DNA of 64,000 nt from Spirogloea muscicola. Taxonomy: Eukaryota; Streptophyta; Zygnematophyceae; Spirogloeales; Spirogloeaceae. The DNA lies in contig WELB01000225.1 in the NCBI GenBank assembly GCA_009602725.1, positions 127,302 to 191,301 of the forward strand, read 5' to 3'. The notes under the pieces were generated by a model. That model worked only from the letters and a program-made list of their open reading frames with translations, was not told the DNA's origin and made no database searches. Every line of letters begins with the position of its first letter. The first letter of the stretch is position 1. Of the stretch, positions 54,903 through 64,000 are shown piece after piece. The position numbers were made by a program, and so were the translations under genes.

Positions 54903-56956
54903 GGGGGGGGTCCTGTCATGAATCGCGCCCTAGCCCGAGCTCGAGCCGGCGCCCCGCGCCCTAAGCCTAAATCCAGCCTAGTCAGCCCTAACCCTAATCT
55001 GGGCTCCTCTAGAGGGTTCCCGAGGGACCCCGGGCATGGGAACGTCCTCCTGCAACTTCTAGATCTTTACAGAGGCCCTAGTGAGGCTAGGCTATATAAG
55101 GAGGGGGCCCCTCTTGGGCCCCCATCTCCAGCAATCTGTATCCTGCCTGCTCACCTCTCGAGCACTCTGTACTCTAGCCCCTCCAGTAATCCAAGACGCC
55201 TTGTGCATCGTGCTTCCAGTCTCTTGATCCTCGCTTGCAGTCCAGCTCCGCGTCCTAAGGCCCCGGGCCTCCGCCCGCCGCCTTACAGGCTTGGTCGTCG
55301 AATGCCAGAGTGCATTTGAGGGAATCCAGCAGGCGCTAACATCTCCGCCTGTGCTGGCCATTCTCGTGAAGGCGTGCCGCATGAACTCGTCTGCGATGCC
55401 TCTTTGACCGGCATTGGTGCCGTGCTCTTGCAAGAGGATCACCCGTTAGCGTTTGAGAGTCGCCTGCTGATACCTGCAGAGCGAAAGTACACTACGGGCG
55501 AGCAGGAATTGGTTGCTGTGGTGCACGCCTTACGTGTATGGCGTTTCTACCTGGAAGGTGTGGCACTTACAGTTGTCACGGATCATTGGCCGTTGACATG
55601 TTTCCACACGCAGCAGCATTTGACTAGGCGTCAAGTTCGATGGGCAGAGTGTATTGCACAATTCGAGTCGATTTATTGCCCTGGACGTCTTAATATTGCG
55701 GACCCTGTGAGTGCAACATTCGCGGCGCTGCTGCGTTGGCTACCTTGAATGCTTCTGGAGTGCGGGCTGCAGGACTGCGTCCGACTCGTCGAGCTTCTCG
55801 GCTACCCACGGCTGAAGTCTCTTAGCTCTTTGTCCGTATCCGTCAAGGTATAGCCAAGACCCATGGACTGCTGTGACCGACAACGTGAGCACCCTCACTG
55901 ATGACAAAGGCTTTGGTGGCAAGGCGATTGTGATTCCGAACTGCAATGCCTTGCGCACTAACATAGTGCAGGAGCTGCATGATACGCCTTAAAGTGGTCA
56001 TCTGGGAGTGAGCAAAACCCAAAAGTCTGTGAGACGTGGTTTGATGGAAGGGCTTTTCAGCCCAAGTGCGCGCTTTCGTGGTCAGCTGTGACACGTGCCT
56101 GTGTAGTGAGGCAATCTCTGGCAAGCCTGCCGGACTACTTCAGCCATTGCAGATTCCGGAGTGGATTGGTATATGTAAGTGTGGATTCCATCACACAATT
56201 GCCTAAGACGCGGAATGGCTATGATGCCATTGACGACTTTGTGGATTGCTTGATAAAAATGGTGCATTCTGCTCCCACAACTATGCGGTTTCGGCGAAAG
56301 ATTTTGCTGGCATCTTTGTGGATACGGTGTGGAAGCTGCATGGACTACCTGAGAGGCTGGTCTCCGACGGCGATCCTCGCTTTACAGGTAACTTCCGGAA
56401 AGAAGTTTGCAAGCTTGAAGGCACGGAAAAGGCCATGTCCACAGCCTTTCATCTACAAACTGATAGCCAAACTGAGCGAATGAATCGAGTTCTCGAGGAG
56501 TTGTTGAGGCAACTCGCCAATCCCAGCCAGACTGACTGGGATGAGTATTTGGCTCCAGCTGATTATGCTGTGAACAATGCCTATCATGCGTCCACAACGG
56601 AGACTCCATTCTTCTTCAAACTATGGTCAGCATCCCCGAGCTCCACTTCAGGTGGGGAGGCCGGAACGGGTTCCTGCTGCGGTAGTCTTTACTGGGATTC
56701 TCTTGGCGGCTCAGAGACGAGCTCGGCAGTTCTTGAAAATTGTTCAGAGTCGCCAGAAGGCATATGCTGACAAACATCGGAAGAACGTGTCTTTCGATGT
56801 TGGTGCGCAAGTGCTACTGAGCACGAAGCACATATCCTTGCGGGCTGTGGGTACGCGTAAGTCGCTGCCCAAGGGGGTTGGACCATTTGCAGTGGTACGC
56901 CTTGTGGGCAAGGTGTCCTACGAGCTGCAGACACCGGTGCATTGGAAGGTCCATAA

Positions 56957-57490
56957 TGTGATATCTCTGCATCTAAACACACAGTTAGAGTCAGGGTGTC
57001 CTGGTTTGGATTCGAGCTTAGGGTGTTTTGGAGACAACCTCCATACAGGAGAACGCCAACGCACATACGCGCACAGAGCGCAGCGGAAGTCTTACCCTGA
57101 GGCACCGCCCTAGGGAGGTGGATCTACCAATAATAGACTTACGGAGAGCCGGCAGGGCCCGCAGCGATGAGCTGCAGCGACGGGCTGGCAGCAGGCGGCA
57201 GCAGCAAAGCTGTGGCGGCGGCGGTAGCAGCAGGCAGCAGCGGGGTTGGCTAGGCAGCAGCGGGCTGTGTCTCTCTCGGGCGTTGGTCCGATTGAGCAGT
57301 CTGGCCTCGGCCGGCTACAGATAGCGTTTCACCTGCCACCCCTCCCCCGAGTGTGTGACGAGGGTCGTCCCAGGGCCCACCGTCGGAAGGACGGGCCCAA
57401 CAGTGGGGACACAAAATAGCGTGTGTGACGAGGGGATTCCCAAGGGCCCACCCTCGGCGGGGCTCGCCCAAGAGCGAGCCCGACATCGGG
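56957..57490 (-). mobile_element. Reverse LTR fragment
   Basis: Begins TGTGATATCTCTGC, the inverted 3' end of the 28143/57491 LTR family, and stays related to about 57350, then diverges. It abuts the 3'-truncated element on its left and the forward LTR at 57491 on its right, so inverted LTRs of one family lie side by side here. Confidence 0.75.
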
Positions 57491-60400
57491 TGTAACGTTT
57501 CCGCCGTTTGAAGGTGCCAACGGCGCGCGATAACCTTACATGAGCGTAACGTATCTGACGTTTGGAGTCCCAAACGGTGCGGGTAGCTTGGCTGCACTCC
57601 GTGTAGCTAAGTACGGTTTGAGGGTACCGGGCTCCGTACCCTGTCGCCACACCTCGGGCTCACGCCCTGCAGGCCGGCCGGGTGGGTCACCTCTCCCTCA
57701 GGCCGGCGCCCCGCGGGCCGACCGGATTGACCAGCTCTAGCGTCCTCATGACTGCATGGCCTCAGTCCCTTGACACCGTGACCCAGGCTATTGGCCTGGC
57801 GCGCCACCTCCTTGGCGCTAGTCACTGTCCAGCGCGCCAGTCCCTTGGACTCGCGCGCCGGCCTCTTGGCGCTAGTCCCTTGGACTCGTGCTAAAGGCCA
57901 CTGGCCCTGTATGCCAGCCTGTTGTATTTGTCGTATACCCTTGTCAGGCCCGCCCCTCCAAGGGAGGGCCTTGGGGGCGACCCTCGTCACACCCTCAGGG
58001 GAGGGGTGGCAGGAGAACCGCTATAAGTAGTGGGCCTTGGTCAGACTCCTGAGTTGACCAACGCCCGAGAGAGACAGCCCTGCTGCTGCCTAGCCAGCCC
58101 CGCTGCTGCCTGCTGCCGCCGCCGCCGCCACAGCTCGGCTGTTGCCGTGTGCTGCCAGCCCGTCGGCGCAGCTCGTCGCTGCGGGCCCTGCCGGCTCTCT
58201 GTAAGTCTATTGGTAGAGTCACCGCTCTAGGGCGGTGCCTCAGGGTAAGACTTCCGCTGCGCTCCGTGCGCGTATGTGCGTTGGCGTTCTCCTGTATAAG
58301 GGTTGTCTCCAAAGAAAGAAGAAACACCCTATGCTCGGATCCAAACCAGGACATTCTGACTCTAACTGTGTGATTACGAGCAGAGATGTCACATTGGTGT
58401 CAGAGGTGTTCTTGCATCTGGCCAGTCAAGAAAAAGGTTGTGTTTTACTGCTGACAGTGCATGGATCCCTCGGTATTCTGGACTAATTTTTCTCTTTCGA
58501 GTGAAATTCTCCAGCGTAGACGTGGACCTGTCATCGGCGAAGCGGCACGTAAGCCACCCTCTCGCCTTCGACATCCATGTACGGGGCCCTCGAGATGCCA
58601 AGTGGCTCTTCGTCCCGGCAACAAGCTATCGTGTTAAGTCAGCACTTACCAGCGTAAACCACCCGTGACCGGCGGATTGCCGGCCAGTACGGCACGGAAG
58701 TGAACCCCGTCGCCGGTGGGCGGCAAAGTCTGACCGTATGCCAGGACTTGGTTGGTTCGTTCACTCCTGGTCCCTCCCTCTCGCTGCTCGTACAGCTTTG
58801 TGGTTTGGAGGTATGACGCATGTGCTGTCATGATTGCTTGTGGGTCTGGGCACCAGTCCTTCTGAGTACTTCTTGCCAGTATGGATCCTCGATATGCCTG
58901 CCGCACCTGACTTGATCCGTCAGTGTGTGGTATCAGGCATGGAGTCGCCGGACTCCAGTACATGCCCTAGTCCTCCTCCACCAGCTGTTCCACCTCTTGA
59001 GGTCGAGGATCATGCCGACGATCTAGGGGAGCTCCAGGCGACGGCTCCAGACGTTTTGACCTCCAACGACGCCCGGCGCAGTGCGCGCCTTCAGGAGCTC
59101 CACGAGGCTGCGGTCCCGGTGTGTGGGGACCCAGCAGTAGCTTCCTTCTCGGGAGCGCTGCTGGAAGAAGTGCAAGCGCTTGTCGCCCGAGTAACCAAGG
59201 GCGAAAAGCGTGTCCGAAAACTCAAGGCCAGACAGACCTTGTGAGTCGCAGGTGGGGCGTGCCAAGCCCGCCTCACCGGCCAAGTTCACTGGACAATCCT
59301 TCCGCGGCGGCCTCAACGCTTGGCTTGCCGAGATTCTTGTGTGGTTCGTACAATGTGGCACCGGCACACAACACCGTGTCGGGCTAGCGGCCACGTACCT
59401 CTCAGGCGATCCCGCCCAGTGGTGGGAAAGCGTCAAGAAATCCTCCACCCCCATAGTGTACAATCAGTGGGATTTCTTCGTAAGATCGTTGTCAAGTATG
59501 TACGGCGAAGTGCACGCCGAACTCAATGCGAGAAACGAACTTGATGTTATCCGCATGAGGAACAACGACTTCGAAGACTATGTGCGGCGCTTCCACATGC
59601 TGTTGTCGAAGCTCGACACCAAGCCCATGGACAATGCTGACCAGTGCCAGCGCTTTAAGGCAGGGCTACCCGAGCACGTGGCCCTCCTTGCCCAATTGGA
59701 TGCTGTACTCTTCCAGCCAGTGGGCACTCTGGATCGCTTGATTGAGCAAGCACGCATCACTTTTGCCATGTATCCCCGCAAGCGTCCCCTGGCAGAAGTG
59801 GCCGACCCGGCTGCGCCTTCATCTTCGAAGCGTCGCCCCAGTAGTATGCCAAACACCACTGGCAAGCCCTATGTGGGGCCACGGCGTCCAGCCATGCCCG
59901 CGGCCTTTGTCCCCGAGGAGGACCGGGCTTGCTACCGGTGTGGCCAGAAGGGCCATCGCATCCGAGATTGCACCCAAGCTCCCAAGCACCCCGCATCGAG
60001 CAAATCCAATCCACCCGGCCCCAAGGGGCAGTATAAAGGCAAGGGCAAACGTGAGTGCCTTCCCTTAAGTACGGTGTGGAGTCCTCAACTGCATGATGTG
60101 CGCATGCTGTTTGACCATTAGGACATGCTCGTCCGCAGTTTCCTGTGCCCGTAGTACGCTCGCTGCATACGCTAATGCAGGCTTTGGTGAAAGGTGGTCC
60201 CCTTGTTGTCTGGATTCCCCGCAACCAAGTGCAATCAGCTGCTCAAATGTATCTGGAGTGGGTGAATCATCATGGGGCTGACGACCCTGTGTTTTTCATC
60301 GTCCGATGCAGGCGAGGACTGAATCCTCCACCACCACCGGGCCTGTCCTTGCTCTGTCGCTACACAGCAAGCCATCCCCACGTAGTACCTGGTGCTGCTG

Positions 60401-60652
60401 GATCACCCAGGAAACTTCTCATCTGTGTAGTTCGCAAATTCGGTCTTGCTTCGGCAGGTGACGTCGCACTTTGTGCTTCGACGCCAAGTATGCTGTTTAC
60501 CGGCATAGCGGCTGGTCAACCAGCCCAGATCCTTATAGACACAGGTGCTTCTGTATCCTGTGCTAGTATGACTTTTGTGTGTAACAATGGCTTGCCTGTG
60601 CAATCCATTGATGTATTGCAAGCTACAATGGCCAATGGTCAAAATGTGCATC

Positions 60653-60682
60653 GCGTTATCGCGTTATCGCGTTATCGCGTTA
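60653..60682. repeat. Four-fold GCGTTATC tandem at the NUMT junction
   Basis: Three full GCGTTATC units and a partial GCGTTA meet the mitochondrial sequence at 60680. Local duplication at the join suggests slippage or templated repair synthesis during insertion. Confidence 0.8.
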
Positions 60683-61185
60683 GGCTAGTGAAACAAATAA
60701 AAAGCTGGCTATATAAATAAAATTCAATCGATTGTCTATCCAAAAAGAAAGAAAATCCCATAATCCTACAATTGCAATAAAAATAGTCAAACCAATCAAC
60801 ATGACAAATTCGTAGTGATAAACAAAACCACTTTGGATGAGACTTCTCTGTTGTGATTAATTTGCGAAATGTAGTAGAGATTCCATAAGGTCCTAATATT
60901 CCAATAATTCCTTTATCTAAAGTTTTGTATGATACTGTCTAACCAATATTTAAACACGGTGTAACGATAAACTCATTGAACACCTTATCAAACAACCAAC
61001 GTTTATTCAAAAAACAATATAATCGATTCCTGTAATAGCTGGTTTTCCATGCATACATCAAGGCTGGAAGACGATGTGTAATATAGTAGGCAATTGTTGC
61101 ACCACAAGCGCTAAATATGAGAGGTAAAAATTTAATAATAAGCGGAGTTGCAAATTCTGCTTCAAAGTCTTGGGCCTTTGCAAAG
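60680..61185 (-). pseudogene. nad5: NUMT: 3' end of mitochondrial nad5
   Basis: About 500 bp of strongly AT-rich DNA in a GC-rich neighbourhood. The minus strand encodes the C-terminal part of NADH dehydrogenase subunit 5: EFATPLIIKFLPLIFSACGA, then LNKRWLFDKVFNEFIV, DKGIIGILGPYGISTTF and, in another frame, VYHYEFVMLIGLTIFIAIVG and FLSFWIDNRLNFIYIASFLF, ending with a normal stop (TAA, 60682-60680). The real protein is a proton-pumping complex I subunit made in mitochondria. Here one frameshift and one in-frame stop, plus the nuclear retroelement flanks, show a non-functional nuclear copy. The left edge is sharp; the right edge, where protease-to-RT coding resumes, is placed within about 15 bp. 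Confidence 0.93.
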
Positions 61186-64000
61186 TGCCCCTTCGCATCC
61201 AAAGCTACAAGACGGTTGTGTCTTGTCGAGTCATTGACTTGTCGTCCGCCTTTGATGTGATTAGTTGACGATTGGCTCTGTGCCACAGCGTCCGTGCTTG
61301 ACTGTAAACAGCGCACTTGTGTGGGCCGCAGTGGTCCTCGTCGTTTTAAATTGCACGACGTCGACAATTCGTGTGTACCACACCACCCATGCAAGACTCT
61401 TCTCTGCGGCTTTCAGCTGTGCGGATGAAGAAGCTTCTTCGCAAACAACCAGCTTCGGCTGCATATTTGGGTGTTGTGAATGCTGAGTCTCCCCCTGACT
61501 CTGCAGTGAGCATCGTGGCCTCACGTAGTCCGGCTCTCGACAAGTTGTTGGCAGAGCATTCGGATGTGATCCCGGATGCGCTTCCAGACGGATTGCCTCC
61601 CCATCGAGGCGTGGCTCATACAATTCCATTGGAGCCTGGCGCTGTGCCGCCGTACCGTCCCATGTATCGACTGAGTCCTCTCGAATTTCGAGAGATGCAA
61701 TCCCAAGTGACGGAATTGCTCCGTAAGGGCCACATTGAGCCCTCGCAGTCTCCGTATGATGCACCTATCCTCTTCGTTAAGAAGAAGGACGGTAGTCTCC
61801 GGATGTGCATCGATTACCGAGCCCTCAACAAGCTCACTGTCAAGAACCGATACCCGTTGCCTCGTATCGATGAGCTCTTCGATCGTCTCGCGGAAGCTAA
61901 AGTGTTCAGCTCCCTCGACTTGCAAAGTGGGTATTATCAAATTTGTATCACTCCTGAGGACGTTCCGAAGTCAGCGTTTTGTACGCCTGTCGGACATTTC
62001 CAGTTCAAGGTGCTGAGTTTTGGTCTGACCAACGCACCTGCGTTGGTCAGACGTTTCAGGCAGTGATGACGAAAGTCTTCGGCCCCCTTTTGTGTGACTT
62101 CGTGCTGGTCTACCTGGATGACATACTGGTGGTCAGTAAAACGCCTGAGGATCACGTACGCCACCTGCGGAAAGTTCTGCAGTTGCTACGTGAAAATCAT
62201 TTGTATGCCAAGACCTCAAAATGTGTATTCAACCAGCCCGAATTAACGTACTTAGGGCATGTGATGGGCAAAGACGGGGTGCGCGTCGACCCCAAAACCA
62301 CAGTAGTAGTAAAGGACTGGCCTGTGCCGCAGACTGTGCCGCAGTTGCGTTCCTCTTTGGGATTCGCAAATTATTTCCGAAATTCCTTCAAGGATATGGA
62401 AGCATGGCATCTCCTCTTACGAAGCTCACTCGTAAGGACGTACCATGGGGGTGGACGTCCGAATGCCAAAAGGCGTTTGAGGATATAAAACGGGTCCTGG
62501 TATCACCACCCGCTTTGGCTTTGCCTCGAGAAGGCGTGCCGTATGAAGTCGTATGTGACGCCTCTTTGATCGGCATTGGTGCCGTTCTCCTGCAGGAGGG
62601 TCATCCCGTAGCATTCGAAAGTCGCCTGCTCAGTCCTGCAGAGCGACATTATACTAGAGGTGAGCAGGAGCTCCTTGCTGTTGTGCACGCCCTCCGTGTG
62701 TGGCGATGCTATCTCGAGGGTGTCGAATTTACGGTCGTAACGGATCATTGCCCGTTGACCTACTTTCACACACAGCAGCAATTGAGCAGGCGTCAAGCTC
62801 GGTGGGCTGAGAGCATGGCACAAATCCGATTCCAGTGGTTGTACCGCCCTGGACGTATCAATGTGGCGGACCCGGTGAGCCGCAACATCGTAGGGGCTGC
62901 TGTGGCGCCTGTCTTGTGTGCCACAAGGGTTAAGACTGCAGACGTGCGGCCTACCCGTGGGGCCGCAGCGCAGACCACCACCAACCTCTCTGAGCTGTAT
63001 GTGCGTATTCGTGATGGGTATGGCACAGACCCTTGGTTTGCATCTGCAACCAAACCACGCACAGTAGTACATGACCAAGGCTTCTGGTGGCAAGGTGACG
63101 CCATTGTGGTGCCCAATTGCAATGCCTTGCGCACTAGTATCATGCAAGAGATGCATGAGCCTCCGTACAGTGGTCATTTGGGTATGGGAAAGACAAAGAA
63201 AGCTATCAGCTTCTCTTTTGGTGGCCGCGCTTGTCAATTCACATAGAGTCTGTTGTGAAGACTTGTGCCACCTGCCAGCGTAGTAAGGCACGCTCTCACA
63301 AGCCTGCCAGGTTGCTCCAACCTTTGGCTATTCCACCGCGAAACTGGTCTGATGTCAGTGTGAATTTCATCACCCAGTTGCCCAAGACGCGCAACGGCTA
63401 TGACGCCATTGTCGTGTTTGTGGATCGCTTCAGTAAAATGGTGCACTTTGTACCTACGACCACACGGGTATCCGCGAAGGAATTCGCTGGCATCTTTGTG
63501 GACCGCGTATGGAAATTGCACGGAGTACCCGAGCGCATCGTGTCTGCCGCAATCCTCGCTTCACGGGTCACTTCTGGAAAGAAGTGTGCAGGCTTCTCGC
63601 CACGAGGCAATCCATATCCACGGCTTTCCATCCCCAGACGGACGGTCAGACCGAACGGATGAACCGGGTTTTGGAAGACATGCTCAGGCACTTCGTAAAC
63701 CCCAGTCAAATTGACTGGGATGTGTATCTTGCTCTAGCAGAATATGCTGTGAACAATGCCTTTCATGACTCTACCTAAAATACACCCTTCTTCCTAAATT
63801 ATGGTCAGCATCCCCGATCACCTTTGCAGGTGGGGAGGCCGGAGCGCGTTCCGGCCGCTGTAAGCTTCACCGGTACTCTTCTGGCAGCTCAGCGGAGGGC
63901 TAAGCACTTCTTGATAATTGCTCAGGACCGGCAAAAGCAGTATGCTGATCGCCGTCGCAGGCAGATGTCCTTCGACGTCGGCGCCCAAGTGCTATTAAGC

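Larger units (their letters stand above)
49972..55287 (+). mobile_element. Young, nearly whole Ty3/chromovirus element, 5.3 kb, GGCTT duplications
   Basis: The 5' LTR 49972-50345 and 3' LTR 54914-55287 (374 bp each, TGTCATGAATCG...CCTTACA) differ at about three positions by eye, i.e. under 1%. GGCTT at 49967-49971 and 55288-55292 is the target duplication, and a G-rich polypurine tract (54903-54910) precedes the 3' LTR. Gag and pol overlap, pol being in the -1 frame, as Ty3-like elements commonly arrange. Pol is open throughout; gag may have about one break. Probably a very recent insertion into the RNase H region of the older element around it. Confidence 0.95.
45810..56956 (+). mobile_element. 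Ty3/chromovirus element carrying a nested 5.3-kb element
   Basis: The 5' LTR is 45810-46387 (TGTGATGAACC...CCTTACA); the primer-binding site TGGTATCAGAG starts at 46391. Coding parts in order: an Ala-rich gag N-terminus with internal repeats (about 46888-47187), gag (47549-47821), CCHC knuckle (CGDKGHLLRDC near 48004), protease/RT (48.6-49.97 kb), the nested element (49972-55287), then RNase H from 55288 (ELVCDASLTGIGAVLLQE) and integrase to 56956. The 3' LTR is missing; a reverse LTR abuts the end. Broken, with around ten breaks besides the insertion. Confidence 0.85.
57491..64000 (+). mobile_element. Large Ty3-type element running past the window end, with NUMT inside
   Basis: The 5' LTR is 57491-58393 (TGTAACGTTTCC...GATGTCACA), followed at once by TTGGTGTCAGAGG, an initiator-Met-tRNA-type primer-binding site. 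Gag lies at about 58920-60120 (capsid region, then CYRCGQKGHRIRDC); protease (ILIDTGASVSC) near 60525-60560, interrupted by mitochondrial DNA (60680-61185); RT at 61371-62200 ([27 protein letters not shown]); RNase H at 62500-62900; integrase from 63.0 kb (FHPQTDGQTERMNRVLE) to the end of the window. Broken, with roughly six to eight breaks plus the insertion. It is the closest full-length relative of the solo LTR at 28143. Confidence 0.9.

Noticed and set aside
49972-55287. Possible envelope-bearing or Polinton-like element
   Set aside because: Gag, PR-RT-RH-IN order, chromodomain, LTRs and 5-bp duplications identify a standard chromovirus; no envelope-like frame or DNA polymerase B was seen.
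60653-60682. GCGTTATC repeats considered as a CRISPR-like or regulatory array
   Set aside because: Direct repeats without spacers, found only at the NUMT junction; best explained as a repair scar.
60700-61170. AT-rich block considered as a horizontally acquired bacterial or viral segment
   Set aside because: The minus strand reads as nad5 C-terminus with conserved motifs and a natural stop, so mitochondrial origin is sufficient.

Overview
The window is nuclear DNA of a photosynthetic eukaryote, most likely a GC-rich green alga of the chlorophyte/trebouxiophyte type. This is an inference from four things: genes cut into many short exons by GT-AG introns, plant-type TTTAGGG/CCCTAAA repeats, plant-like gene families (gamma-type PI4-kinase, theta GST, GRIP golgin, PPT-like thioesterase), and chromodomain Ty3 retrotransposons next to an RLE-type LINE. 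No rRNA, tRNA, CRISPR array or bacterial-style operon was seen.

Region 1 (1-23.6 kb) is gene-rich. In order it holds a palmitoyl-protein thioesterase gene (+, already running at base 1, stop 2768, with a 21-nt microexon); a GRIP-domain golgin (-, 10609 to 4595, about 20 exons); a decayed LINE with reverse transcriptase and restriction-like endonuclease (-, about 15.2-10.67 kb) that carries a 466-bp TA-flanked MITE; a TRM13 tRNA 2'-O-methyltransferase gene (+, stop 18150); a complete six-exon gamma-type PI4-kinase gene with an N-terminal ubiquitin-like domain (-, 21565-18911); and a theta-class glutathione transferase gene (+, stop 23637) whose first exon is not visible. Two single-N positions (15524, 21890) lie at the GC-rich 5' ends of the TRM13 and GST genes, where their N-terminal exons should be.

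Region 2 (23.6-27.4 kb) is transitional. It has no recognised gene and holds two further 3' fragments of the same LINE family. One of them preserves the empty target site of the MITE.

Region 3 (27.4-64 kb) is almost entirely nested Ty3-type (Gypsy/chromovirus) LTR retrotransposon fossils. Well-defined pieces are a solo LTR with CCTTG duplications (28143-29040); an LTR inserted inside another LTR with CCTCG duplications (34742-35476); a minus-strand element (about 41.6-38.56 kb); a chain of plus-strand elements each inserted just downstream of the previous one's 5' LTR (43.69, 44.38 and 45.81 kb); a young, nearly whole 5.3-kb element (49972-55287, GGCTT duplications) inside an older one; and a large element from 57491 past the window end that has captured about 500 bp of mitochondrial nad5 (a NUMT, about 60680-61185). 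The host genes run housekeeping functions: lysosomal/vacuolar depalmitoylation, Golgi tethering, tRNA modification, phosphoinositide or protein kinase signalling, and glutathione-dependent detoxification. They do not form a pathway. The unusual biology lies in the mobile DNA, the telomere-like repeats inside introns, inside a MITE and at a retroelement break, and the organelle DNA capture.
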